The position numbers were made by a program, and so were the translations under genes. Below, in pieces: positions 38,841 to 54,400 of a DNA stretch of 64,000 nucleotides (position 1 is its first letter; every line of letters begins with the position of its first letter). The notes under the pieces were generated by a model. It worked only from the letters and a program-made list of their open reading frames with translations. It made no database searches and was not told where the DNA came from. Origin of the DNA: Meghimatium bilineatum (Eukaryota; Mollusca; Gastropoda; Stylommatophora; Philomycidae); the NCBI GenBank assembly GCA_034231615.1, contig CM067309.1:39153627-39217626 (forward strand), in the 5' to 3' direction.

Positions 38841-39499
38841 AATAAACTACTGGTAAATACATTTATGAAATGTGTTGAAAAGTTTCAATATCAAAAAATA
38901 TATTTATAATGATAAACTAGATACATTTATGAGATGTGTTGAAAAGTTTGAAAAAGAAAATGAAAAGATATATTTCTAGTGATAATCTACCGGTAGATAC
39001 ATTTATGAGATGTGTTGAAAAGATTGAAAAAGAAAATAAAAAAATATATTTCTAATGAGAAACTACCGGTAGATACATTTATGAAATGTGTTGAAAAGTT
39101 TGAAAATCAAAAAAATATATTTCTAGTGATAAACTAGATACATTTATGAAATATGTTAAAATGTTTGAACAAGAAAATAAAAAAAATATATTTCTAATGA
39201 TAAACTATATACATTTATGAAATGTGTTGAAAAGTTTGAAAAAGAAAATGAAAAGATATATTTCTAGTGATAATCTACCGGTAGATACATTTATCAGATG
39301 TGTTGAAAAGATTGAAAAAAAAATAAAAAAATAAATTTCTAATAATAAACTACCGGTAGATACATTTATGAAATGTGTTGAAAAGTTTGAAAAAGAAAAT
39401 CAAAAAATATATTTCTAGTGATAAACTAGATACATTTATGAAATATGTTGAAAAGTTTGAATAAGAAAATAAAAAAATATATTTCTAATGATAAACTAT

Positions 39500-42400
39500 A
39501 TACATTTATGAAATGTGTTGAAAAGATTGAAAAAGAAAATTAAAAAATATATTTCTAATGATAAACTACCGGTATATACATTTATGAGATGTGTTGAAAA
39601 GTTTGAAAAATAAAATAAAAAAATATATTTCTAATGATAAACTACCTGTAGATACATTTATGAGATGTGTTTAATAGTTTGAAAAAAAAAATAAAATTTT
39701 TTATTTCTAATGATAAACTATATACATTTATGAAATGTGTTGAAAAGTTTGAAAAAGAAAATGAAAAGATATATTTCTAGTGATAATCTACCGGTAGATA
39801 CATTTATGAGATGTGTTGAAAAATTTGAAAATTAAAAAAATTTATTACTAATGATAAACTAGAAGCATTTATGAAATGTGTTGAAAAGATTAAAAAAGAA
39901 AATTAAAAAATATATTTCTATTGATAAACTAGATACATTTATGAAATATGTTGAAAAGTTTGAACAAGAAAATAAAAAAAATATATTTCTAATGATAAAC
40001 TATATACTTTTATGAAATGTGTTGAAAAGTTTGGAAAAGAAAATGAAAAGATATATTTCTATTGATAATCTACCGGTAGATACATTTATGAAATGTGTTG
40101 AAAATTTTGAAAATCAAAAAAAATATATTTCTAATGATAAACTACCAGGAGATACATTTATGAGATGTGTTGAAAAGTTTGAAAATAAAAAAATATATTT
40201 CTAATGATAAACTAGATACATTTATGAAATGTTTTGAAAAGTTTCAAAATCAAAAAAATATATTTCTAATGATAAAAACTAGATACATTTATGAAATGTG
40301 TTGAAAAATTTTAAAAATCAAATCAAAAAATTAATTTCTATTGATAAACTATATACACTTAAGAAATTTGTTGAAAACTTTGAAAATCAAAAAAATTTAT
40401 TTCTAATGATAAACTAGATGCATTTATGAAATGTGTTGAAAATTTTGGAAAAGAAAATCAAAAAATATATTTCTATTGATAAACTAGATACATTTATGAA
40501 ATAATTTGAAAAGTTTGATCAAGAAAATAAAAAAATATATTTCTAATGATAAACTATATACATTTATGAAATGTGTTGAATAGTTTGAACAAGAAAATAA
40601 AAAAAATATATTTCTAATGATAAACTATATACATTTATGAAATGTGTTGAAAAGTTTGAAAAAGAAAATGAAAAGATATATTTCTAGTGATAATCTACCG
40701 GTAGATAAATTTATGAGATGTGTTGAAAAGATTGAAAAAGAAAATGTAAAGATATATTTCTAGTGATAATCTACCGGTAGATACATTTATGAGATGTGTT
40801 GAAAAGATTGAAAAAGAAAATAAAAAAATATATTTCTAATGATAAACTACCGGTAGATAGATTTATGAGATGTGTTGAAAAGCTTGAAAAAGAAAATCAA
40901 AAAATATATTTCTAGTAATAAACTAGATACATTTATGAAATATGTTGAAAAGTTTGAATAAGAAAATAAAAAAAATATATTTCTAATGATAAACTATATT
41001 TATTTATGAAATATGTTGAAAAGTTTTAACAAGAAAATAAAAAAATATATTTCTAATGATAAACTAGATACATTGCTGAAATGTGTTGAAAAGATTAAAA
41101 AAGAAAATAAAAAATATATTTCTAATGATAAACTACCGGTAGATACATTTATGAGATGTGTTGAAAAGTTTGCAAAAGAAAATAAAAAAATATATTTCTA
41201 GTGATAAACTATATACATTTATGAAATATTTTAAAAAATTTGAACAAGAAAATTAAAAAAATATATTTCTAATGATAAACTAGATACATTTATGAAATGT
41301 GTTGATAAGTTTGAAAAAGAAAATCAAAAAATATATTTCTAATGATAAACTAGATACATTTATGAGATGTGTTGAAAAGTTTGAAAAAGAAAATGAAAAG
41401 ATATATTTCTAGTGATAATCTACCGGTAGATACTTTTATCAGATGTGTTGAAAAGTTTGAAAAAGAAAATCAAAAAATATATTTCTACTGATAAACTAGA
41501 TACATTTATGAAATATGTTGAAAAGTTTGAATAAGAAAATAAAAAAAATATATTTCTAATGATAAACTATATACATTTATGAAATGTGTTGAAAAGATTG
41601 AAAAAGAAAATAAAAAAATATATTTCTAATGATAAACTACCGGTATATACATTTATGAGATGTGTTGAAAAGTTTGAAAAAGAAAATAAAAAAATATATT
41701 CTAATGATAAACTACCTGTAGATACATTTATGAGATGTGTTTAATAGTTTGAAAAAAAAAATAAAAAAATTTATTTCTAATGATAAACTATATACATTTA
41801 TGAAATGTGTTGAAAAGTTTGAAAAAGAAAATGAAAAGATATATTTCTAGTGATAATCTACCGGTAGATACATTTATGAGATGTGTTGAAAAATTTGAAA
41901 ATTAAAAAAATTTATTACTAATGATAAACTAGATGCATTTATGAAATGTGTTGAAAAGATTAAAAAAGAAAATTAAAAAATATATTTCTATTGATAAACT
42001 AGATACATTTATGAAATATGTTGAAAAGTTTGAACAAGAAAATGAAAAGATATATTTCTATTGATAATCTACCGGTAGATACATTTATGAAATGTGTTGA
42101 AAATTTTGAAAATCAAAAAAAATATATTTCTAATGATAAACTACCAGGAGATACATTTATGAGATGTGTTGAAAAGTTTGAAAATAAAAAAATATATTTC
42201 TAATGATAAACTAGATACATTTATGAAATGTGTTGAAAAGATTAAAAAAGAAAATTAAAAAATATATTTCTATTGATAAACTAGATACATTTATGAAATA
42301 TGTTGAAAAGTTTGAACAAGAAAATAAAAAAAATATATTTCTAATGATAAACTATATACTTTTATGAAATGTGTTGAAAAGTTTGGAAAAGAAAATGAAA

Positions 42401-45400
42401 AAATTAATTTCTATTGATAAACTATATACACTTAAGAAATTTGTTGAAAACTTTGAAAATCAAAAAATTTATTTCTAATGATAAACTAGATGCATTTATG
42501 AAATGTGTTGAAAATTTTGGAAAAGAAAATCAAAAAATATATTTCTATTGATAAACTAGATACATTTATGAAATATGTTGAAAAGTTTGATCAAGAAAAT
42601 AAAAAAATATATTTCTAATGATAAACTATATACATTTATGAAATGTGTTGAATAGTTTGAACAATAAAATAAAAAAAATATATTTCTAATGATAAACTAT
42701 ATACATTTATGAAATGTGTTGAAAAGAATGAAAAAGAAAATGTAAAGATATATTTCTAGTGATAATCTACCGGTAGATACATTTATGAGATGTGTTGAAA
42801 AGATTGAAAAAGAAAATAAAAAAATATATTTCTAATGATAAACTACCGGTAGATACATTTATGAGATGTGTTGAAAAGTTTGAAAATAAAAAAAATATAT
42901 TTCTAATGATAAAAACTAGATACATTTATGAAATGTGTTGAAAAGATTGAAAAAGAAAATAAAAAAATATATTTCTAATGATAAACTACTGGTAGATACA
43001 TTTATGAGATGTGTTGAAAAGTTTGCAAAAGAAAATAAAAAAATATATTTCTAGTGATAAACTATATACATTTATGAAATATTTTAAAAAATTTGAAAAA
43101 GAAAATTAAAAAAATATATTTATAATGATAAACTATATTCATTTATGAAATATATTGAAAAGTTTGAACAAAAAAATGAAAAAAAATATTTCTAATGATA
43201 AACTATATACATTTATGAAGTGTGTTGAAAAGTTTGAAAAAGAAAATGAAAAGATATAATTCTAGTGATAATCTACTGGTAGATACATTTATGAGATGTG
43301 TTGAAAAGATTGAAAAAGAAAATAAAAAAATATATTTCTATTGATAATCTACCGGTAGATACATTTATGAGATGTGTTGAAAAGTTTGAAAAACAAAATA
43401 ATATATTTCTAATGATAAACTAGATACATTTATGAGATGTGTCGAAAAGTTTTAAAAAGAAAATCAAAAAATAAATTTCTATTGATACACTATATACATT
43501 TATGAAATATGTTGAAAACTTTGAACAAGAAAATAAAAAAAAATATATTTCTAATGATAAACTAGATACATTGCTGAAATGTGTTGAAAAGATTAAAAAA
43601 GAAAATAAAAAAATATATTTCTAATGATAAACTAGATACATTGCTGAAATGTGTTGAAAAGTTTCAAAATCAAAGACATATTTTTCTAATGATACATTAG
43701 ATACATTTATGAAATGTGTTGATAAGTTTTAAAATCAAAAAAATATATTTCTAATGATAAATTAGATACATTTATGAAATATGTTGAAAAGTTTTAACAA
43801 GAAAATAAAAAAAATATTTCTAATGATAAACTATATACATTTATGAAATGTGTTGAAAAGTTTGAAAATGAAAATGAAAAGATATATTTCTAGTGATAAT
43901 CTACCGGTAGATACATTTATGAGATGTGTTGAAAAGATTGAAAATGAAAATTAAAAGATATATTTATAGTGATAATCTACCGGTAGATACATTTATGAGA
44001 TGTGTTGAAAAGATTGAAAAACAAAATAATATATTTCTAATGATAAACTAGATACATGTATGAGATGTGTCGAAAAGTTTTAAAATAAAAAAAATATATT
44101 TCTAATGATAAACTAGATACATTGCTGAAATGTGTTGAAAAGTTTCAAAATCAAAGACATATTTTTCTAATGATACATTAGATACATTTATGAAATGTGT
44201 TGATAAGTTTTAAAATCACAAAAATATATTTCTAATGATAAACTAGATACATTTATGAAATGTGTTGAAAAGTTTGAAAATAAAAAAAAAATCTTTCTAA
44301 TGATAAACTATATACATTTATGAGATGTGTTGAAAAGTTTGAAAAACAAAATAAATTATTTCTAATGATAAACTAGATACATTTATGAGATGTGTCGAAA
44401 AGTTTTAAAATCAAAAAATATATTTCTAATGATAAACTAGATACATTTATGAAATTTGTTGAAAAGTTTGAAAAAGAAAATCAAAAAATAAATTTCTATT
44501 GATACACTATATACATTTATGAAATATGTTGAAAAGTTTGAACAAGAAAATAAAAAAAATATATTTCTAATGAAAAACTATATTCATTTATGAAATATAT
44601 TGAAAAGTTTGAACAAGAAAATAAAAATAAAATATTTCTAATGATAAACTATATACATTTATGAAATGTGTTGAAAAGTTTGAAAAAGAAAATGAAAAGA
44701 TATATTTCTAGTGATAATCTACCGGTAGATACATTTATGAAATGTGTTGAAAAGATTGAAAAAGAAAATAAAAAAATATATTTCTAATGATAAACTACCG
44801 GTAGATAAATTTATGAGATGTGTTGAAAAGTTTGCAAAAGAAAATAAAACAATATATTTCTAGTGATAAACTATATACATTTATGAAATATGTTGAAAAA
44901 TTTGAACAAGAAAATTAAAAAAAATATTTCTAATGATAAACTATATTCATTTATGAAATATATTGATAAGTTTGAAAAAGAAAATGAAAAGATATATTTC
45001 TAGTGATAATCTACCGGTAGATACATTTATGAGATGTGTTGAAAATCAAAAAAATATATTTCTAATGATAATCTAGATACATTGTTGAAATGTGTTGAAA
45101 AGTTTCAAAATCAAATACATATTTTTCTAATGATACATTAGATACATTTATGAAATGTGTTGAAAAGATTAAAAAAGAAAATTAAAAAATATATTTCTAT
45201 TGATAAACTAGATACATTTATGAAATATGTTGAAAAGTTTGAACAAGAAAATAAAAAAAATATATTTCTAATGATAAACTATATACTTTTATGAAATGTG
45301 TTGAAAAGTTTGGAAAAGAAAATGAAAAGATATATTTCTATTGATAATCTACCGGTAGATACATTTATGAAATGTGTTGAAAATTTTGAAAATCAAAAAA

Positions 45401-48400
45401 AATATATTTCTAATGATAAACTACCAGGAGATACATTTATGAGATGTGTTGAAAAGTTTGAAAATAAAAAAATATATTTCTAATGATAAACTAGATACAT
45501 TTATGAAATGTTTTGAAAAGTTTCAAAATCAAAAAAATATATTTCTAATGATAAACTAGATACATTTATGAAATGTTTTGAAAAGTTTCAAAATCAAAAA
45601 AATCTATTTCTAATGATAAAAACTAGATACATTTATGAAATGTGTTGAAAAATTTTAAAAATCAAATCAAAAAATTAATTTCTATTGATAAACTAGATAC
45701 ATTTATGAAATATGTTGAAAAGTTTGATCAAGAAAATAAAAAAATATATTTCTAATGATAAACTATATACATTTATGAAATGTGTTGAATAGTTTGAACA
45801 ATAAAATAAAAAAAATATATTTCTAATGATAAACTATATACATTTATGAAATGTGTTGAAAAGAATGAAAAAGAAAATGTAAAGATATATTTCTAGTGAT
45901 AATCTACCGGTAGATACATTTATGAGATGTGTTGAAAAGATTGAAAAAGAAAATAAAAAAATATATTTCTAATGATAAACTACCGGTAGATACATTTATG
46001 AGATGTGTTGAAAAGTTTGAAAATAAAAAAAATATATTTCTAATGATAAAAACTAGATACATTTATGAAATGTGTTGAAAAGATTGAAAAAGAAAATAAA
46101 AAAATATATTTCTAATGATAAACTACTGGTAGATACATTTATGAGATGTGTTGAAAAGTTTGCAAAAGAAAATAAAAAAATATATTTCTAGTGATAAACT
46201 ATATACATTTATGAAATATTTTAAAAAATTTGAAAAAGAAAATTAAAAAAATATATTTATAATGATAAACTATATTCATTTATGAAATATATTGAAAAGT
46301 TTGAACAAAAAAATGAAAAAAAATATTTCTAATGATAAACTATATACATTTATGAAGTGTGTTGAAAAGTTTGAAAAAGAAAATGAAAAGATATAATTCT
46401 AGTGATAATCTACTGGTAGATACATTTATGAGATGTGTTGAAAAGATTGAAAAAGAAAATAAAAAAATATATTTCTATTGATAATCTACCGGTAGATACA
46501 TTTATGAGATGTGTTGAAAAGTTTGAAAAACAAAATAATATATTTCTAATGATAAACTAGATACATTTATGAGATGTGTCGAAAAGTTTTAAAAAGAAAA
46601 TCAAAAAATAAATTTCTATTGATACACTATATACATTTATGAAATATGTTGAAAACTTTGAACAAGAAAATAAAAAAAATATATATTTCTAATGATAAAC
46701 TCGATACATTGCTGAAATGTGTTGAAAAGATTAAAAAAGAAAATAAAAAAATATATTTCTAATGATAAACTAGATACATTGCTGAAATGTGTTGAAAAGT
46801 TTCAAAATCAAAGACATATTTTTCTAATGATACATTAGATACATTTATGAAATGTGTTGATAAGTTTTAAAATCAAAAAAATATATTTCTAATGATAAAT
46901 TAGATACATTTATGAAATATGTTGAAAAGTTTTAACAAGAAAATAAAAAAAATATTTCTAATGATAAACTATATACATTTATGAAATGTGTTGAAAAGTT
47001 TGAAAATGAAAATGAAAAGATATATTTCTAGTGATAATCTACCGGTAGATACATTTATGAGATGTGTTGAAAAGATTGAAAATGAAAATTAAAAGATATA
47101 TTTATAGTGATAATCTACCGGTAGATACATTTATGAGATGTGTTGAAAAGATTGAAAAACAAAATAATATATTTCTAATGATAAACTAGATACATGTATG
47201 AGATGTGTCGAAAAGTTTTAAAATAAAAAAAATATATTTCTAATGATAAACTAGATACATTGCTGAAATGTGTTGAAAAGTTTCAAAATCAAAGACATAT
47301 TTTTCTAATGATACATTAGATACATTTATGAAATGTGTTGATAAGTTTTAAAATCACAAAAATATATTTCTAATGATAAACTAGATACATTTATGAAATG
47401 TGTTGAAAAGTTTGAAAATAAAAAAAAAATCTTTCTAATGATAAACTATATACATTTATGAGATGTGTTGAAAAGTTTGAAAAACAAAATAAATTATTTC
47501 TAATGATAAACTAGATACATTTATGAGATGTGTCGAAAAGTTTTAAAATCAAAAAATATATTTCTAATGATAAACTAGATACATTTATGAAATTTGTTGA
47601 AAAGTTTGAAAAAGAAAATCAAAAAATAAATTTCTATTCATACACTATATACATTTATGAAATATGTTGAAAAGTTTGAACAAGAAAATAAAAAAAATAT
47701 ATTTCTACTGATAAACTAGATACATTTATGAAATATGTTGAAAAGTTTGAACAAGAAAATAAAAAAAATATATTTCTAATGATAAACTATATACATTTAT
47801 GAAATGTGTTGAAAAGATTGAAAAAGAAAATAAAAAAATATATTTCTAATGATAAACTACCGGTATATACATTTATGAGATGTGTTGAAAAGTTTGAAAA
47901 AGAAAATAAAAAAATATATTCTAATGATAAACTACCTGTAGATACATTTATGAGATGTGTTTAATAGTTTGAAAAAAAAAATAAAAAAATTTATTTCTAA
48001 TGATAAACTATATACATTTATGAAATGTGTTGAAAAGTTTGAAAAAGAAAATGAAAAGATATATTTCTAGTGATAATCTACCGGTAGATACATTTATGAG
48101 ATGTGTTGAAAAATTTGAAAATTAAAAAAATTTATTACTAATGATAAACTAGATGCATTTATGAAATGTGTTGAAAAGATTAAAAAAGAAAATTAAAAAA
48201 TATATTTCTATTGATAAACTAGATACATTTATGAAATATGTTGAAAAGTTTGAACAAGAAAATGAAAAGATATATTTCTATTGATAATCTACCGGTAGAT
48301 ACATTTATGAAATGTGTTGAAAATTTTGAAAATCAAAAAAAATATATTTCTAATGATAAACTACCAGGAGATACATTTATGAGATGTGTTGAAAAGTTTG

Positions 48401-51400
48401 AAAATAAAAAAATATATTTCTAATGATAAACTAGATACATTTATGAAATGTGTTGAAAAGATTAAAAAAGAAAATTAAAAAATATATTTCTATTGATAAA
48501 CTAGATACATTTATGAAATATGTTGAAAAGTTTGAACAAGAAAATAAAAAAAATATATTTCTAATGATAAACTATATACTTTTATGAAATGTGTTGAAAA
48601 GTTTGGAAAAGAAAATGAAAAAATTAATTTCTATTGATAAACTATATACACTTAAGAAATTTGTTGAAAACTTTGAAAATCAAAAAATTTATTTCTAATG
48701 ATAAACTAGATGCATTTATGAAATGTGTTGAAAATTTTGGAAAAGAAAATCAAAAAATATATTTCTATTGATAAACTAGATACATTTATGAAATATGTTG
48801 AAAAGTTTGATCAAGAAAATAAAAAAATATATTTCTAATGATAAACTATATACATTTATGAAATGTGTTGAATAGTTTGAACAATAAAATAAAAAAAATA
48901 TATTTCTAATGATAAACTATATACATTTATGAAATGTGTTGAAAAGAATGAAAAAGAAAATGTAAAGATATATTTCTAGTGATAATCTACCGGTAGATAC
49001 ATTTATGAGATGTGTTGAAAAGATTGAAAAAGAAAATAAAAAAATATATTTCTAATGACAAACTACCGGTAGATACATTTATGAGATGTGTTGAAAAGTT
49101 TGAAAATAAAAAAAATATATTTCTAATGATAAAAACTAGATACATTTATGAAATGTGTTGAAAAGATTGAAAAAGAAAATAAAAAAATATATTTCTAATG
49201 ATAAACTACTGGTAGATACATTTATGAGATGTGTTGAAAAGTTTGCAAAAGAAAATAAAAAAATATATTTCTAGTGATAAACTATATACATTTATGAAAT
49301 ATTTTAAAAAATTTGAAAAAGAAAATTAAAAAAATATATTTATAATGATAAACTATATTCATTTATGAAATATATTGAAAAGTTTGAACAAAAAAATGAA
49401 AAAAAATATTTCTAATGATAAACTATATACATTTATGAAGTGTGTTGAAAAGTTTGAAAAAGAAAATGAAAAGATATAATTCTAGTGATAATCTACTGGT
49501 AGATACATTTATGAGATGTGTTGAAAAGATTGAAAAAGAAAATAAAAAAATATATTTCTATTGATAATCTACCGGTAGATACATTTATGAGATGTGTTGA
49601 AAAGTTTGAAAAACAAAATAATATATTTCTAATGATAAACTAGATACATTTATGAGATGTGTCGAAAAGTTTTAAAAAGAAAATCAAAAAATAAATTTCT
49701 ATTGATACACTATATACATTTATGAAATATGTTGAAAACTTTGAACAAGAAAATAAAAAAAAATATATTTCTAATGATAAACTAGATACATTGCTGAAAT
49801 GTGTTGAAAAGATTAAAAAAGAAAATAAAAAAATATATTTCTAATGATAAACTAGATACATTGCTGAAATGTGTTGAAAAGTTTCAAAATCAAAGACATA
49901 TTTTTCTAATGATACATTAGATACATTTATGAAATGTGTTGATAAGTTTTAAAATCAAAAAAATATATTTCTAATGATAAATTAGATACATTTATGAAAT
50001 ATGTTGAAAAGTTTTAACAAGAAAATAAAAAAAATATTTCTAATGATAAACTATATACATTTATGAAATGTGTTGAAAAGTTTGAAAATGAAAATGAAAA
50101 GATATATTTCTAGTGATAATCTACCGGTAGATACATTTATGAGATGTGTTGAAAAGATTGAAAATGAAAATTAAAAGATATATTTATAGTGATAATCTAC
50201 CGGTAGATACATTTATGAGATGTGTTGAAAAGATTGAAAAACAAAATAATATATTTCTAATGATAAACTAGATACATGTATGAGATGTGTCGAAAAGTTT
50301 TAAAATAAAAAAAATATATTTCTAATGATAAACTAGATACATTGCTGAAATGTGTTGAAAAGTTTCAAAATCAAAGACATATTTTTCTAATGATACATTA
50401 GATACATTTATGAAATGTGTTGATAAGTTTTAAAATCACAAAAATATATTTCTAATGATAAACTAGATACATTTATGAAATGTGTTGAAAAGTTTGAAAA
50501 TAAAAAAAAAATCTTTCTAATGATAAACTATATACATTTATGAGATGTGTTGAAAAGTTTGAAAAACAAAATAAATTATTTCTAATGATAAACTAGATAC
50601 ATTTATGAGATGTGTCGAAAAGTTTTAAAATCAAAAAATATATTTCTAATGATAAACTAGATACATTTATGAAATTTGTTGAAAAGTTTGAAAAAGAAAA
50701 TCAAAAAATAAATTTCTATTGATACACTATATACATTTATGAAATGTGTTGAAAAGATTGAAAAAGAAAATTAAAAAATATATTTCTAATGATAAACTAC
50801 CGGTATATACATTTATGAGATGTGTTGAAAAGTTTGAAAAATAAAATAAAAAAATATATTTCTAATGATAAACTACCTGTAGATACATTTATGAGATGTG
50901 TTTAATAGTTTGAAAAAAAAAATAAAATTTTTTATTTCTAATGATAAACTATATACATTTATGAAATGTGTTGAAAAGTTTGAAAAAGAAAATGAAAAGA
51001 TATATTTCTAGTGATAATCTACCGGTAGATACATTTATGAGATGTGTTGAAAAATTTGAAAATTAAAAAAATTTATTACTAATGATAAACTAGAAGCATT
51101 TATGAAATGTGTTGAAAAGATTAAAAAAGAAAATTAAAAAATATATTTCTATTGATAAACTAGATACATTTATGAAATATGTTGAAAAGTTTGAACAAGA
51201 AAATAAAAAAAATATATTTCTAATGATAAACTATATACTTTTATGAAATGTGTTGAAAAGTTTGGAAAAGAAAATGAAAAGATATATTTCTATTGATAAT
51301 CTACCGGTAGATACATTTATGAAATGTGTTGAAAATTTTGAAAATCAAAAAAAATATATTTCTAATGATAAACTACCAGGAGATACATTTATGAGATGTG

Positions 51401-54400
51401 TTGAAAAGTTTGAAAATAAAAAAATATATTTCTAATGATAAACTAGATACATTTATGAAATGTTTTGAAAAGTTTCAAAATCAAAAAAATATATTTCTAA
51501 TGATAAAAACTAGATACATTTATGAAATGTGTTGAAAAATTTTAAAAATCAAATCAAAAAATTAATTTCTATTGATAAACTATATACACTTAAGAAATTT
51601 GTTGAAAACTTTGAAAATCAAAAAAATTTATTTCTAATGATAAACTAGATGCATTTATGAAATGTGTTGAAAATTTTGGAAAAGAAAATCAAAAAATATA
51701 TTTCTATTGATAAACTAGATACATTTATGAAATATGTTGAAAAGTTTGATCAAGAAAATAAAAAAATATATTTCTAATGATAAACTATATACATTTATGA
51801 AATGTGTTGAATAGTTTGAACAAGAAAATAAAAAAAATATATTTCTAATGATAAACTATATACATTTATGAAATGTGTTGAAAAGTTTGAAAAAGAAAAT
51901 GAAAAGATATATTTCTAGTGATAATCTACCGGTAGATAAATTTATGAGATGTGTTGAAAAGATTGAAAAAGAAAATGTAAAGATATATTTCTAGTGATAA
52001 TCTACCGGTAGATACATTTATGAGATGTGTTGAAAAGATTGAAAAAGAAAATAAAAAAATATATTTCTAATGATAAACTACCGGTAGATAGATTTATGAG
52101 ATGTGTTGAAAAGCTTGAAAAAGAAAATCAAAAAATATATTTCTAGTAATAAACTAGATACATTTATGAAATATGTTGAAAAGTTTGAATAAGAAAATAA
52201 AAAAAATATATTTCTAATGATAAACTATATTTATTTATGAAATATGTTGAAAAGTTTTAACAAGAAAATAAAAAAATATATTTCTAATGATAAACTAGAT
52301 ACATTGCTGAAATGTGTTGAAAAGATTAAAAAAGAAAATAAAAAATATATTTCTAATGATAAACTACCGGTAGATACATTTATGAGATGTGTTGAAAAGT
52401 TTGCAAAAGAAAATAAAAAAATATATTTCTAGTGATAAACTATATACATTTATGAAATATTTTAAAAAATTTGAACAAGAAAATTAAAAAAATATATTTC
52501 TAATGATAAACTAGATACATTTATGAAATGTGTTGATAAGTTTGAAAAAGAAAATCAAAAAATATATTTCTAATGATAAACTAGATACATTTATGAGATG
52601 TGTTGAAAAGTTTGAAAAAGAAAATGAAAAGATATATTTCTAGTGATAATCTACCGGTAGATACTTTTATCAGATGTGTTGAAAAGTTTGAAAAAGAAAA
52701 TCAAAAAATATATTTCTACTGATAAACTAGATACATTTATGAAATATGTTGAAAAGTTTGAATAAGAAAATAAAAAAAATATATTTCTAATGATAAACTA
52801 TATACATTTATGAAATGTGTTGAAAAGATTGAAAAAGAAAATAAAAAAATATATTTCTAATGATAAACTACCGGTATATACATTTATGAGATGTGTTGAA
52901 AAGTTTGAAAAAGAAAATAAAAAAATATATTCTAATGATAAACTACCTGTAGATACATTTATGAGATGTGTTTAATAGTTTGAAAAAAAAAATAAAAAAA
53001 TTTATTTCTAATGATAAACTATATACATTTATGAAATGTGTTGAAAAGTTTGAAAAAGAAAATGAAAAGATATATTTCTAGTGATAATCTACCGGTAGAT
53101 ACATTTATGAGATGTGTTGAAAAATTTGAAAATTAAAAAAATTTATTACTAATGATAAACTAGATGCATTTATGAAATGTGTTGAAAAGATTAAAAAAGA
53201 AAATTAAAAAATATATTTCTATTGATAAACTAGATACATTTATGAAATATGTTGAAAAGTTTGAACAAGAAAATGAAAAGATATATTTCTATTGATAATC
53301 TACCGGTAGATACATTTATGAAATGTGTTGAAAATTTTGAAAATCAAAAAAAATATATTTCTAATGATAAACTACCAGGAGATACATTTATGAGATGTGT
53401 TGAAAAGTTTGAAAATAAAAAAATATATTTCTAATGATAAACTAGATACATTTATGAAATGTGTTGAAAAGATTAAAAAAGAAAATTAAAAAATATATTT
53501 CTATTGATAAACTAGATACATTTATGAAATATGTTGAAAAGTTTGAACAAGAAAATAAAAAAAATATATTTCTAATGATAAACTATATACTTTTATGAAA
53601 TGTGTTGAAAAGTTTGGAAAAGAAAATGAAAAAATTAATTTCTATTGATAAACTATATACACTTAAGAAATTTGTTGAAAACTTTGAAAATCAAAAAATT
53701 TATTTCTAATGATAAACTAGATGCATTTATGAAATGTGTTGAAAATTTTGGAAAAGAAAATCAAAAAATATATTTCTATTGATAAACTAGATACATTTAT
53801 GAAATATGTTGAAAAGTTTGATCAAGAAAATAAAAAAATATATTTCTAATGATAAACTATATACATTTATGAAATGTGTTGAATAGTTTGAACAATAAAA
53901 TAAAAAAAATATATTTCTAATGATAAACTATATACATTTATGAAATGTGTTGAAAAGAATGAAAAAGAAAATGTAAAGATATATTTCTAGTGATAATCTA
54001 CCGGTAGATACATTTATGAGATGTGTTGAAAAGATTGAAAAAGAAAATAAAAAAATATATTTCTAATGATAAACTACCGGTAGATACATTTATGAGATGT
54101 GTTGAAAAGTTTGAAAATAAAAAAAATATATTTCTAATGATAAAAACTAGATACATTTATGAAATGTGTTGAAAAGATTGAAAAAGAAAATAAAAAAATA
54201 TATTTCTAATGATAAACTACTGGTAGATACATTTATGAGATGTGTTGAAAAGTTTGCAAAAGAAAATAAAAAAATATATTTCTAGTGATAAACTATATAC
54301 ATTTATGAAATATTTTAAAAAATTTGAAAAAGAAAATTAAAAAAATATATTTATAATGATAAACTATATTCATTTATGAAATATATTGAAAAGTTTGAAC

